Shown one piece after another: positions 46,348 through 59,600 of a stretch of 64,000 nucleotides of DNA (position 1 is its first letter; every line of letters begins with the position of its first letter). The stretch comes from Monodelphis domestica (Eukaryota > Chordata > Mammalia > Didelphimorphia > Didelphidae). The notes beneath the pieces were generated by a model, which was not told where the DNA came from, searched no databases, and was given only the letters and a program-made list of their open reading frames with translations. The stretch covers positions 12,788,255 to 12,852,254 of the forward strand of contig NC_077232.1 of assembly GCF_027887165.1 (NCBI RefSeq), given 5' to 3'. The translations under genes were made by a program, and so were the position numbers.

Positions 46348-48009
46348 TCAATGAAATAACAATTGGTTCAGGAATAATTTCCTTTGAGTTCTAACCAAGT
46401 CAAAGAGGATGTTTCTTTAAGTTAGATCTTGTTAGATTGTTCTTCCTTCTGGTCATTATGGTCCTGAGATCTGAGGTCTGCCTAAAGCTTCATTTTTCTA
46501 CATCCTTGTCCTAGAAATGCCCTTTCAGAAAATAAAGCTCTTCCTCTTCCAATTGAAGAAAGATTTCTGAGGTTCTCAAAGATCCCTAACCAAGCCAGGA
46601 GAGATGGGGTTGGTTATGCCCAAGGCCATGAACTGAACCTGAATGGTTGAATCTAGCTGTTCCTCTGGGTCTAGTTTGTGAGAATATTAAACTAGGAAAC
46701 TAGAATCTTCAAGGTGAGAGTCCAATTAGCCCAAACCCCTCATGGTATAGTGGAAGGGACTGAAGCCCAGAGAGAGGAGGTGGTATGGCTAAAGGCACAC
46801 AGACAGATACAGAATCAGACCTAGAATCCAGCTGTCTGGCCTCCAGGTCCAGGGACTCTTCAGTCACGATTCATTTCCTTCTGTATTTGCCTCATTTGCT
46901 GCCTTGCTTCCATAAAAGAACTCACCAGATCCCAGGCAATGTCCAATAAGTGCCCAAAGGATCTCTCTTTGGTTCCCGTGAGGTCTGATCTACCAGGAAA
47001 GATGACGAGGGACCAACTTTGACACTATGGCAGCCACTATCGCCTTCATCATCTTCTTGATCATCATTATCTGGGATTGCACACAAAAAGGACAGTTCGA
47101 TTAAATACTCACTGTGTACTCCCAGCTGCCAGGTGCTCTCTCCTGTCACTGACTGTGTTTCCCTCAGTGCCTGCAGAGTGTTTATTGGGACAATAAACTT
47201 TCAAAGTCCAAACTGCTCATAAAAGCACACGTATTTCATGAAAATCCAAAGTCTCTTCCCTTTTCCTTTGTCATTGACAACCTGTCACTTGCTGAGACTT
47301 TCCCTGCCCATGTCCCCTTATGCTTTTAACCTCCAAAGCTATGTGAACAGACATCCTACCTCAAACTAACATACACACCTAGAATAATAAAAAATTGAGA
47401 TAAAATAAAAAACATGGGATTAAATAGGAGATCAAAATCCCTGATTGTAGATTTAGAGATAAAACAGTCCTTTGAGACCATCAAGTCCAACCCCCTCATT
47501 TTACAGATAAAGAAAACTGAGACAGAGGTTAAGTGACTTGCCCAGGGTCATCTAACAAGTATCTGAGACAGGATTTAAACTTCAAGTTTTCTTGACTTCA
47601 AGTCTTGCCCTCTATCCACTGGGCCCCTTAGCTTCCTGGATCCAAGTGTTGTATGAGGTCTGAAAAGCATTTTTAAGTGTCTTCCTCAGGAGTTCTTCAG
47701 TTTTTTTCATGTTTGTTTTTATTTTTAATACATAAAATAAAAAACACAAGAGTCCAGAGGAAATCAAAGGTTAATGAAAATGTCATTTCCCTGCCCATCC
47801 AATACAAATGTCATCTCGTTTGATCCTGACAATAATCTTGTCAGGTAAATGCTATTATTATTCCCATTTTATAGACAGGGAAACTGAGGCAGGGGTGAAT
47901 TGTCTTGCCCAGGGTCTAGAGTAGAGTTTCAAGAGAAATGGAGACATTGAGTTGACTTAGACATCTTACTTTAAATGGAGGTTCTGGGAAAAGCCAGCCA
48001 ATCCAAAGG
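46348..48009. repeat. segmental duplication block C, high-identity arm
   Basis: Counterpart of 2960-4652. Contains the divergent patch 47014-47102, the candidate exon 46922-47073 and a MIR relic (about 47470-47640). Confidence 0.85.
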
Positions 48010-49349
48010 ATCCTTCCCCTGCAATCCCAGTTTCTCATGTTCCTTCTCCTACAGAAAACCAAATTCCAATGCAAGGGAGATCTTGTCCTCCTAGAGAAAC
48101 CTGTCCTTGTCAAACTGACCCACAGGTGCAAAGTTCAACTAGAGGCCTGTTTCCGCTAAGAGAAGTACCTGAAATAGGACAGAATGGGGATGTGGTAACT
48201 TTAAGACATAGGATACCGTTTACTCCCCAAGAAATAAATGAATTTACACGAAATATCCCCACATATGAACAAGATCTTTTTCTAGTAACAAAAAAGATGG
48301 GAGACATATTTTTTCAGTATAATCCGTCTTACAAGGACGTTGAGAACTTACTACAGGCTTTTTTAAGTGAACGTGAAAAAAATAAAATAATTGCTCATGT
48401 CAACAAAACCCGGGGGCGTAATGCAGCACATTGGCCATCTCAGGATCCCGAATGGGACTATAACAATCCTGAGGATTATCTACAACTATACCGTTGTAGA
48501 GAGGCCATCCTCACAGCCATGAAGGAATGTGCAGACAGTACAGATAAGTGGATGGAACTGGAAAAAATTAAGCAAAAGGACGAAGAAACACCCTCCAGAT
48601 TTATGGACAGAATTATCGAGTTTGGGGACAGATACTTAGATTGGGACTTAACTAAAGAGAGTAGTTTAAGACAAGTTAGAAGAATCTTTGTAAACAATTC
48701 TTGCAAAGCAATTAAGAATTATTTTAGAACACAATGCACAAGATGGTCAGATATGGACCTTGAAGAATTGCGAAAAACAGCTATATATGTTTTAAAGGGA
48801 AACAAGGAAAAGGAGGAAGAAAATAATGATGACATGGAGGAAATGAAGAAAAAAATAAGATATTTAATAGATAGGATAACTAAATTAAAAAGTGGGCATG
48901 ATAATGAACCAACGACAATTGCCCCTCTCCAGAAATCCAATTATCAATCCATTACTTGCCACTTCTGTGAGAAGAAGGGCCACAAAATGATGGAATGTAG
49001 AACCTTTCTTAAGATGTTTGGAAGGAATACACAGTTTAATAATAGTTTTAGAAATAATAACTATAGAAATTATGATAATGGTTATAGAAACCAGAATTCT
49101 AGAAATTATAATAATGACTATGGAAATAACTATAATGAATATAGAAATAAGAACTTTAGAAACCAGAATTATAGAAATAGGAATTGGGAAATTAATGACA
49201 ATGCTCAAATTGAAGAAAATTATAATGATAATACTCAACAATATATGAGAAATGGCGCTCGTCCAAAAATTACTCGAGGTACTAATGACCCTCAGAGAGG
49301 TGCCCTTCAGGGGGGTGCCCAAGGAATATCCCAAACAAGCACGTATTGA
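48010..49349 (+). pseudogene. endogenous gammaretrovirus-like gag, 5' truncated
   Basis: Open from the host junction to the stop at 49347-49349; the longest ATG frame starts at 48069 (426 codons). In order: a Pro/Cys-rich p12-like segment, the capsid start FPLREVP (about residue 28), capsid core with HWPSQDPEWDYNNPEDY and EREKNKIIAHVNK, an acidic/Lys coiled segment, one CCHC knuckle (CHFCEKKGHKMMEC, near residue 300), then a long Asn/Arg/Tyr-rich tail. Matrix and leader are missing because the provirus starts abruptly at the host break. The end runs into integrase sequence in another frame, so pro and reverse transcriptase have been deleted. Confidence 0.88.
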
Positions 49350-49962
49350 CTCCGATAGAGGGAGTCATTTTACCGATTCTGTCTTAAATCAAATATATTC
49401 TTGCTTGGGGATAACTCCAAAATTCCATGTTCCATATCACCCCCAGAGCTCAGGCCAAGTGGAGAGGATGAATAAAGAACTTAAGACTATGATTGGCAAA
49501 TTATGCACTGAGACCCATTTAAAATGGCCTGAAATTCTCCCTCTGGCCCTATTTTATCTTAGAAGCAGGCCTAGAGGAGACTTACATATTTCACCATTTG
49601 AGATGCTTTTTGGACATCCGCCTATACAGGCTAAGCCTTTCTCCCCGGCTTATACATCGCTATTAGGGGGAGATATTACTATTGCTTCCTATATACAGGA
49701 GTTACAGCACAAACTACGTGAACTTCATGAATCCGGAGCTGCAGTACAAGCTGGACCATTAGACCTTTCTCTGCATGACCTGAACCCAGGAGATAAAGTT
49801 TATATCAAGAATTTCAAGTGAACTGGAGCAACTGAACCTTCATGGGAAGGACCATTCCAAATATTATTAACTACTCCAACATCTATAAAGATTGGAGAAA
49901 GAGACTCTTGGATTCACTGCTCACATGTGAAGAAAGCATCTTCTGCTGAGACTGATTGACTC
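49339..49962 (+). pseudogene. endogenous gammaretrovirus-like integrase C-terminal remnant
   Basis: Starts at RIDSDRGSHFTDSV, which includes the second catalytic Asp, and continues through HPQSSGQVERMNKE with the catalytic Glu and a C-terminal domain. A TGA at 49819-49821 interrupts the frame shortly before the end; the same frame continues to about 49962 (SWEGPFQ). The N-terminal zinc domain and the first catalytic Asp are absent. Deletion fuses gag to mid-integrase. Confidence 0.88.
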
Positions 49963-51322
49963 TATCCTATCATATGAATTGTGACTCTATCTTATCATAA
50001 GAATTGGAGATAATAATCCATAGACAAATGGATGCTGTTTTTTTTCAAGAATATATTGAATTACTGATTTTTTTCTTATTTTTTTCTTATTTCTTTTCTT
50101 TTCTTTTTTTATCAGAATATTTGATTTTTTTCTCATTTTTTGTACTGAAGGTACACATAATTAATATTAATATTTTTTCCCTGCAGTAATACAAGTTAAT
50201 ATATATACTCTTGCTATAATATCAATATATGCCTAAAAGCTTTAAACTATGGGAACCTGCCATTTATTGATAAAATATTATAGGACTGTGATTAATGTTT
50301 GTGTCTGATTCCAGGAAAAGGGATAAAAACAAGGAGCACAGACTAAACCTGAATAGTGCCAATAGAGCACACAAGAAATATTAAAGTGAGACTTGAGGTT
50401 GCGACGCTTAACTTATGTTTAAGTCGTAGGACTTCCTTGTATCTACACTCTTTTCGAAATACTCAAATAAGTACAAAGCTTGACTATCATGCTGGCTCCC
50501 TATATCCCTGAGGAAAAAATCAGACAAGGGAATGACATTTCCCCATCAAAATAGAATTCTAATTCTTTCCTTCTTATATTATGGCAACTTCCTGTAGTCT
50601 TGGCTACAAATGGCTAACTGAAATATTACTGCATTCTGTCCTACATACTTGTGGGATAGAAATTACTTTAAACTGGACCTATACAAGGTCTATTTTGAAT
50701 TTTTCTTATGTTTTTGATTATTTTTCTATTCTTTTGATAATTGACACATACACCCCCATAACTGAACATTGCATTCTGAGCTAAACTTGATATTTTTTTT
50801 TAAATACTTACTTCAGGGGGATTGTATTTTAATTTAAAATCTAAGAATTTTTTGAATTGAATTTTTGAAAAAATCCAAGAATTTTGTTTAAGATTTTACT
50901 TTTATAAAAAATTCAAAGATTTTGATTTTGTTCGAGAAAAGATCTTCAAGAAAGAAGCTTGAAACTTTTATATCCAGAGAATGAACTGTTGCAGAAGGAT
51001 GCCGAAAACCTACACTTCATCAAGAAGATCAAGAATGAACTTTGGATGTGATTGATTGGACTGAACTTTTGATTGAACATTTATTGTAACTGTACACATT
51101 TATGCCAAAAGGGACTGCCCCTAATTTGGCTTTCTGTCAATGCGCCTAGCAAACATTGGTTTTGCTTTCTTTTCTTTTCTATTTCCTCTCTCACTATTCT
51201 AATTTCTCTTAGAAAATTGAATATTGTGTATATCTTTAGTTAGAAGTGAATTTAGAACTACAAAATGATTATGTTAAATGATCAATGGGGAGACTAGTCT
51301 CCCAATGATCATCAGGGGGGAT
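49963..51322. mobile_element. 3' internal part of the provirus, no env recognised
   Basis: AT-rich sequence between integrase and LTR. No envelope transmembrane hallmark (such as a CX6CC motif) was seen. It ends with the purine run 'atcaggggggat', a good polypurine tract immediately before the LTR. Confidence 0.6.
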
Positions 51323-52300
51323 TGTAAACCTCAAAATTCCTTAGACTTAAAAATGTTGGAAATTTCACCATTGTGATATTTCATACTTGGAAAATTTCTT
51401 ACTGATAGTCTATTGGAATGGGAACCCCATTGGCATGGGAGGTTCCTTCTCTTCCCTTCTTCAGATTACTTTAGGACAGAAACCTTTTGCTGAACAATGG
51501 AAAGGACTTTGACCTATGCTTAAGCATAGAACAGGAATTTCTTTGAGTCATGATTGATTTTAGAATTGATACAATGGAGATACTTGGAATCAATCTCCAC
51601 CCTATTCAGTCCTAACAGGATTGAGTAAGGGCTGCAGCCTAGATCAAAATTTAATTATTCCAATCTCTACCCTACTCAGGTTAACAGGATTTAGAAAGGG
51701 CTGTAGCAAAGGAGCAAAGATTTAATCATTTGAAAATATGACCTTCAACAGACATGTGCAAAGCCTCTGGGAGGTCCTGGGTTAAGCTAGAGCCTCCATT
51801 GGCACAGGGAAATTGATGGACAGTGATTGGTAGATGTGAGAACTGAGGGGAGGCAACTTGGATGGTTTCCTTAAAGATCAGGGGGGTCTGAAGACTTGGG
51901 GGGTTGTTGAGAAGCTGGTTGGTGTGGTTGAGGAGTTGATCGGAGTGGTGGCAGTGTACTCTGAGAAGCTTGCTCTGAAGGAAGCTGAAGGTGGGGGCCC
52001 CTGAGACTGTTTCTCCATTTTGGTCACGTGAGTGATAGGGACTGATCTCTTTTCTTTGCCCCAGCTATCTAAGGGCTTGGGCCTTTTGGCCCAGCCTAAA
52101 CAGAAGGGGTATTTAAGCCCTATTCCCTTCTCTCCCTTTTTCTCTCTCTCTATCTCTAATTCCTTTCTTCCTCCTATTGTGATTAAACTCCATAAAAGAT
52201 TGATGGCTGACTTAAGTTTTCATTTAGGAATTACATAGCTGATTCCTTGGCGACCTTAAATTAATATATATCAGTCTTTTAAAGTGATTCCCTTGTCACA
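51323..52300 (+). mobile_element. 3' LTR of the block C provirus
   Basis: 978 bases from TGTAAACCTCAAAATTCC to CCCTTGTCACA, preceded by a polypurine tract and followed directly by block sequence 'gagtgccatcttttgg'. The matching 5' LTR is absent. Confidence 0.88.
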
Positions 52301-53427
52301 GAGTGCCATCTTTTGGCACCTCTCCTGTGCATCGCTGTCTTTCCTTGTAGCATCTGTAACTTTTATTTGTCAATGGTTGTGGCTCTCAGCTATCTGGCAC
52401 TGCTATGCCTTTGTCACCAGGGTGGGGACTTGGTGGCAGAGATTGCTCAGGTTTATGAGAAGAACCACATCACTTCCCAAATAAAACTCGTCCAGTTCAC
52501 TTCCTTCTTTGACTAAGCTCTGATGTTCAGATGCTCACAAATGGAAGAGCCTATAGAAAAGTGGTTAAAAAAAGGTTTATCTTTACAAACAACAACAACA
52601 ACAACAACACAATAACAACAAATCCTAATTGGAATCTGTTTTTTCCCTCTTCTCATTTCTTAACTTCTTTCCCTATTCTAGCTATATTAATTTTGTTTAG
52701 GCAAAAGCTTTCAAATTTTGCATAATTGAAATGGTCTCTTTTATTTTATAATGGACACAGTTTCTTGTTGTATAATGAATTCTCCCCCAATCACAAAGCA
52801 AAATTTGGAAAAAGCACATAAATATATACACTTCCATTTTCCTCATTAAAAAACATCTTTTAATAATCAGATCACTTCTACATCTGGAGGGTTTTCAAAT
52901 ATGCTATAACATGCTGCTTTAAATCTCTTTTTTTTGCCAACTTACTTTCCAAATTTCCTAGCAGTTTTTATTATATCAAGTTCTTTCCCCATTATTTTGT
53001 ATTCTAGGATTTATTCAACATTTTGGTACTGGGCTACTATTATACTTTGCTTATCTAATCCTTCCTACACATTCTATTTATTTTAGCTAATACCAATGAG
53101 TTTTGATCACTGCTTTAAAATGTGATTGGGAAAATGATAATACACAATTCCCTTCAAGCATATTATTTTTCAATATTTATGTTGAATTGTTGATCATTTT
53201 GTTCCTCCAAAACAAAATGGTCTGTGAATAATAATGGTAAAATACATTCCTATAGTGCTTTAAGATTTACATAGAGCTGGGCAGAATGATACACTCCTGT
53301 TGAAAAAAAGAGTGGAAGAAGGTGAGAGTGATAGAGGGAGGCAGAGACAGAGAGAAAGAGAGAACTGCAAGGAAATATAAACAATGAGATGATAGAGAAT
53401 ATAAATCAATTCAAAAAACAGTAACAT
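52301..53427. repeat. segmental duplication block C, middle part
   Basis: Counterpart of 5490-6427 and 6632-6845 without the SINE of block A. A (CAA)n run lies at 52583-52622. It ends at the LINE-1 target duplication (53415-53427). Confidence 0.85.
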
Positions 53428-54338
53428 AAACATGCATAAATCGTAAGCATTTCTATATATCTCCAACCCATTTCAGCATCAAGAATTAGAAAGAGAAATT
53501 TGATTTACAATTACCCTAGACAATCTATCTGCTGAGACAAACACAAGAACTATAGGAACACAACTACAAAACATTCTCCACACAATTAAAACTAGATATA
53601 AATAATTGGGAAAACATTTATTGCTCATGGGTGGGATGAGCTAACGTAATAAAAATAACAATCCTACCCAAATTAATCTACTTATTTAGTGCCATACCCA
53701 TTGAACTACCAAAAAACTTTTTTTACTGAATTAGAAGAAAACATAACAAAGTTCATTTGGAAGAACAAATGATGAAGGATATTCAGGGAAATCATGAAAA
53801 ACAATGCAAAGGAAGGAGCATTTGCAATCCCAGATCTCAAACTATACTATAAAGCAGTAGTTATCAAAACAATTTGGTATTGGCTAAGAGACAGAAAGGA
53901 GGATCAATTGAATAGACTTGGGGTAAATGACCTCAGCAAGACAGTCTATGATAAACCCAATGATCCCAGTTTTGGGGACCAAAACCCACTTTTTGATAAA
54001 AACTGCTGGGAAAATTGGAAGACAGTGTGGGAGAGATTAGGTTTGGATCAACACCTCACACCCTACACCAGGATAAGCTCAGAATGGGTGAATGACCTGA
54101 ATATAAAGAAGGAAACTATCAGCAAATTAGGTGAACACAGAATATTATGCTTGTCAGATCTTTGGGAAAGGAAAGACTTTAAAACCAAGCAAGAGCTAGA
54201 AAAAAACCACAAAATGTAAAATCAATAATTTTGAATACATCAAATTAAAAAGTTTTTGTACAAACAAAACTAATGCATCCAAAATTAGAAGAGAAGCAAC
54301 AAATTGGGAAACAAACTTTATTACAAAAACCTCTGATA
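53428..54338 (+). mobile_element. LINE-1 ORF2 3' fragment joined to the full-length LINE-1
   Basis: About 905 bases equivalent to 60046-60963 of the downstream element, same orientation. Includes a frame (53794-54219) with ORF2 sequence such as WENWKTVWERLGLDQHLTPY. It runs into the start of the next LINE-1 with no intervening tail or host sequence. Confidence 0.88.
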
Positions 54339-54821
54339 GGCAGAGTCAAGATGGTGGCTTAGAAGCAGAAAAAGTTAAGACCTCTGAAAACCCTTTCTTA
54401 CAGATCACAAACTGAATGCTCCTGGGGTATTGAAATTCAAACTTAAGAACAGGACAGAGGCGGGAAACCCTCCTTCTGTACTCAAATCAAAAGGACTCTT
54501 CAGAGCTCAGGGAGGCCAGGACCTCCCCCACACCCCACGAGTGCAGGGCCTCAGGCAAGGACAGGAACCTCGGGGTGGGCAAAGGCACTGGGGAACCTTG
54601 CAGATAGCAGAGAAGCACCTGGAGAGAACTGGAGAGAGCCTGGGCGGCCCAGCCTTCCAGGAGTCTTTGGCCTCAGAGCACATACAGCCCAATCCAATTG
54701 AACCCAATCCGATCAAAAGCCTCCAGAGGACAGGGAAGCTATCATTCCTCCCCTAGAGACTGTACCAAGAGATCTGACAAAGTTCCAAGAGGGGAGACTG
54801 ACAGCCCCAAAACCAAAAAAA

Positions 54822-56032
54822 ATGAGAGGAGCAAGAGCACAGACAAAATCAGGGAGCAAAGAAGGGGTAAACTTGAGCAAACAACAGAAAAAGAAGAAAG
54901 AAATTACAATAGACAGCTTCTGCACAGGTAATGAGCAAAGAGTGAACGAAACGGGGGAGGGATCAGCAAAGGAAAAATCAGAAGTCCCAGGGAATTGGAT
55001 ACAGACTTTGGAAGAACTCAAAATGCAATTCAAAACACAATTAAGAGAGGCTGAAGACAATTGGGAAAAGAATTTAAAAGCTAAGATAAGTCATCTGGAA
55101 ACAGAGACACTTGAACTAAAACAAGAAAATAGTTTCTTGAAAGCCAAAATCAACCAGCTGGAAAATGAGGCAAAGCAGATGAAAGATGAGGCAAAGCAGA
55201 TGAAAGATGAGGTGAAGAAGATGAAAAATGACCTCCAAAGAAAATCAGACCAAAAGGAAAAGGATGACCAAAAAACTAAGGATGAAATTCAGTTTTTAAG
55301 AACCAGAATACAACAACTAGAATCAAGTGACCTCACAAGGCAGCAGGACACTATAAAACAAAACCAAAAGAATGAAAAAATTGAGGAAAATATGAAGCAT
55401 CTCATTCATAAAACAGAGGATTTAGAAAATCGTTCATGGAGAGACAATTTGAGAATTATTGGTCTACCAGAAGACTATGACAAAAGAAAAATCCTGGACA
55501 TTATATTACAGGAAATTATTAAAGAAAATTGCCCTGATATCCTAGAACAAGAGGGAAAAGTGGAGATTGAAAGAATCCACAGATTACCTCCTGTACTTAA
55601 TCCCCAACTGACAACACCCAGGAATGTTATAGCCAAATTCAAAAACTATCAGACAAAAGAAAAGATATTACAAGCTGCCAAGAAGAAGTCATTCAGATAC
55701 CACAGAACCACATGAGGATAATGCAGGGTCTGGCTGCATCCACACTGAAAAAAAGAAAGGCATGGAATATGATATTCCGGAAAGCAAGGGAACTAGGTCT
55801 ACAACCAAGAATAAACTACCCAGCAAAACTGACTATATTCTTACAGGGGAAAGTATGGTCATTCAACAAAATAGAAGAATTTCAAGAATTCGTAAAGAAA
55901 AGACCAGACCTGAACAGAAAATTTGATGTCCAAGCACAGAATTCAAGAGAATCATCAAAAGGTAATTTAAAAAGAGGGAAAAAAGAAAAACAAAACAAAA
56001 AAAATTTTAAGAGACTCAATAAGTTAAAATGA
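54822..56032 (+). pseudogene. LINE-1 ORF1 (RNA-binding chaperone), frameshifted
   Basis: First part 54822-55715 (297 codons): basic N-terminus, long coiled coil with a doubled MKDEAKQ heptad-type unit, and the RRM-like domain (ENRSWRDNLRIIGLPE). Second part 55712-56032 in another frame carries the C-terminal domain (KARELGLQPRINYPAKLTIF). The two overlap at ATGA after the RYHRTT stretch, so one small indel separates them. In active LINE-1 this protein trimerises and coats the element's RNA. Confidence 0.9.
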
Positions 56033-56626
56033 CATGTATTCCTATAAGAAAAGAGGTCATTGGTAACTCTTAAAAACAGTTGTTATTACCTGGGCAAACT
56101 GTATAGGATGAAAGGACAAGACATAAATAGGTATATAGATATATCCATGTATAAATACATACACATGAGAATGCATACACACACACACATATATAACTAG
56201 AACTTAAAAAATAGGTTAATATTAAAAGAAATGGGAAAAGAAACAAAAGGGGGTAAATTTATATGTCACAAAGAAGCTCATGGTGGGAGGGGGGAGAACA
56301 TCAAAACACTGGAAGGATAAAGAGGTCAAAGACAGGAAATACTCAACTTTTACGTGCTTTGAAATTGATTCAAACAGGGAAAATCAATCCAATCCATTGG
56401 GGGCAGAGAATAGATTTGCGCCCTATAGGGGAGTAGAAGGGTAGCAAACAGTCTGGTGGGGAGAGAAGCCATACAAGGGAAGGAGGAGGTGGGGGGTTAA
56501 TTTTAGAAAGACTACAGGGAAAATAATGGGGGGGGAATAAGAAGGAAGGGGGGTAGAAAGGGAAGTAAAATAAGGGTGGGAACTAGGGGGACTGTTTAAA
56601 AGCAAACACTGGTGTAGAAGGAAATA

Positions 56627-59600
56627 ATGAAAGAAGAAAAGGCAGGAACAGGAGCAGAAGTAAAAATTCTGGGAAATACACAGCTAGTAATCATAACTCT
56701 GAATGTGAATGGAATGAACTCACCCATAAAATGCAAGAGAATAGCAGAGTGGATTAGAATCCAAAACCCTACCATATGCTGTCTACAAGAAACACACATG
56801 AGGAAGGTAGATACACATAGGGTGAAAGTAAGAGGGTGGAGCCAAATCTATTGGATATCAACTGACAAAAAGAAGGCAGGAGTCGAAATCATGATATCCG
56901 CCAAAGCCAAAGTAAAAATAAATCTAGTTAAAAGAGATAGGGAAAATAATTACATCCTGATAAAAGGCAGTATTGTACATCTTGAAATCTCTCAGACTTG
57001 TGAATGTTAAAAATTTCCCATCGGGGAATTCTTAATTGGAACAAATTCCCTACTGAGAAACATTCCCCATTTTGATGTGAGAACTCGCCAGGATCAGAAA
57101 TGGGAGGACCTCTACTCCAACTGTACTTAAGACTGCTTTAGGGGAGAAAACTCCTTGCTATGGGAGGACCCCTACTTTACCCGTACTTAAGACTGCTTTA
57201 GGAGAGAAAAGTCCTTGCTAAACAAAGAAAGTACTTGGACCCATGCTTATAATAAGGAAGGAGTTCTGTGAGCCAGGCCTGTTTTTAGAATTGATACAAT
57301 GGGATGCTAGGTACATAAAAGGGTTGGGCAAGTTTTCTCTTGATGAGATTAGTTGACTCAGCTGTGTTTTCTCTCATTCAGACTTACTGAGGAGATTGGT
57401 CAACTTAGCAGGAATTTAGATGGGCAGTCCTTTGGAAAATGTCTACAGTGATTGGTAGATGTAGGGACTTAGGGGAGGTGACATGGGAGAAAAACCCCTA
57501 TATAAGAAAAAGCAGAATCTCTTGAGGAGACAATCCTTTTTGAGGAATTCCTTTTGGAGGATCTCTGATGAGGACCGCTTGGGAAGAATCTCTTGAGAGA
57601 GGCTCTGGAGAAGGGAAGCTCTTGGAGGACAATCTCCAAGGAGGTCTCACTGGAGCTCCGCTAAGGGGACTCTGTCCCTCTGGAGGATCTGGAGAGAGGC
57701 CTTTTGGAACAGTCTCTGGCTGGAAGGCACTCTGGTGAAGTCAGCTGAGATGGAGCTGGCCTGGTGTCACTAGAATCCTTGTTTAGGCAGACCTTGTGGT
57801 GAGTGTTAAAAGACTGACTGACTGATTCTCTCTCTTAAGACTCAGGTCTATGCCATGTTGGCTTGAGGCCCTTCATAATTATTCCTTTCCTACTCTTTCT
57901 CTCTTTCTCTAATTCCTCATTATATTATTAATTAAAAATATTTATAAAACCCAGTTGACTTGGGTATTTGAATAATTGGGAATATTTCTCTGGCGACCAC
58001 CTTATATTTGATTTAAAAACCAAGACACTGTAGTGAAACATATTTTCTGCAGTTAAATTCACTCACCCTCTCTTATATCTATCACAATTTATATCTTCCA
58101 CCATTTTAATCACTACAGTTTAAGACCTCAACCATTTTAAATCTCACAGTATAGACAGTGAGGAAATATCTGTACTCAACATGTATGCACCAAATGGCAT
58201 AGCATCCAAATTTCTAAAGGAGAAACTAGAGGAGCTCAAGGAAGAAATAGATAGAAAAACTATACTAGTGGGAGACTTGAACCTTCCTCTATCTGAACTA
58301 GATCAATCAAACCAAAAAATAAATAAGAAAGAGATAGGAGAAGTGAATGAAATCTTAAGAAAAATTAGAGTTAGTAGACATGTGGAGAAAAATAAATAGG
58401 GACAAAAAGGAATATACGTTCTTTTCTGTAGCACATGGTACATTCACAAAAATTGACCGTGTATTAGGGCATAAAAACATTACAAATAAGTGCAAAAGAG
58501 CAGAAATAATAAATGCAACTTTCTCAGATCACACACAATGCAATGAAAATAATAATTAGTAAGGGAACATGGAGAGGTAAATCAAAAATTAATTGGTAAT
58601 TAAACAATACGATTCTCCAAAACAAGTTAAAGAACAAATAGTAGAAACAATTAATAATTTCATTGAAGAAAATGACAATGATGAGACATCCTTTCAAAAC
58701 TTATGGGATGCAGCCAAAGCAGCACTCAGGGGGCAATTTATATCCTTGAGTTCATATGTTAACAAAATAAGAAAAGCAGAGGTCAGTGAATTGGGCATGC
58801 AAATTAAAAAATTAGAAAGCGAACAAATTAAATATCCTCAGATGAAGACTAAATTAGAGATTCTAAAACTCAAAGGAGAAATTAATAAAATTGAAATTCA
58901 AAGAACTATTGATTTAATAAATAAGACTAGAAGCTGGTACTTTGAAAAAACAAATAAAATAGTCAAAGTACTAGTCAGTCTAATTAAAAAAAGGAAAGAA
59001 AAAAAAAACAAATAGACAGTATCCAAGATGAAAAAGGAGACCTCACCTCTAATGAAGAGGAAATTAAGGCAATCATTAAAAACTACTATGCCCAATTATA
59101 TGGCAATAAATATGGCAATCTAGGTGATATGGATACATACTTAAAAAATATAAATTGGCTTGACTAAAAGAGGAAGAAATAAATTATCTAAACAAGCCCA
59201 TATCAGAAAAAGAAATTGAACAAGCCATCAAAGAACTCCCTAAGAAAAAAATCCCCAGGTCCAGATGGATTCACAAATGAATTCTATCAAAAATTCAAAG
59301 AACAGCTAATCCCAATGCTATACAAACTATTTGACAGAATAAGCCAAGAAAGAGTTCATCCAAATTCATTTGACGACACAAACATGGTACTGATCCCAAA
59401 GCCAGGCAGGCCAAAAACAGAGAAAGAAAACTATAGACCAATCTCCCTAATGAATATAGATGTAAAAATTTTAAATAGGATACTAGCAAAAAGACTTCAG
59501 CAAGTCATCACAAGGGTCATCCACTATGACGAGGCAGGATTCATACCAGGAATGCAAGGATGGTTCAATATTAGGAAAACCATCCACATAATTGACCATA

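Noticed and set aside
49018-49248. Ile/Met/Glu-rich frame overlapping gag
   Set aside because: Out-of-frame shadow of the Asn/Arg/Tyr-rich gag tail.
50004-50784. Possible envelope gene in the block C provirus
   Set aside because: The short hydrophobic frames lack a signal peptide with glycosylation sites, a furin site or a CX6CC motif. AT-rich sequence alone explains the hydrophobicity.
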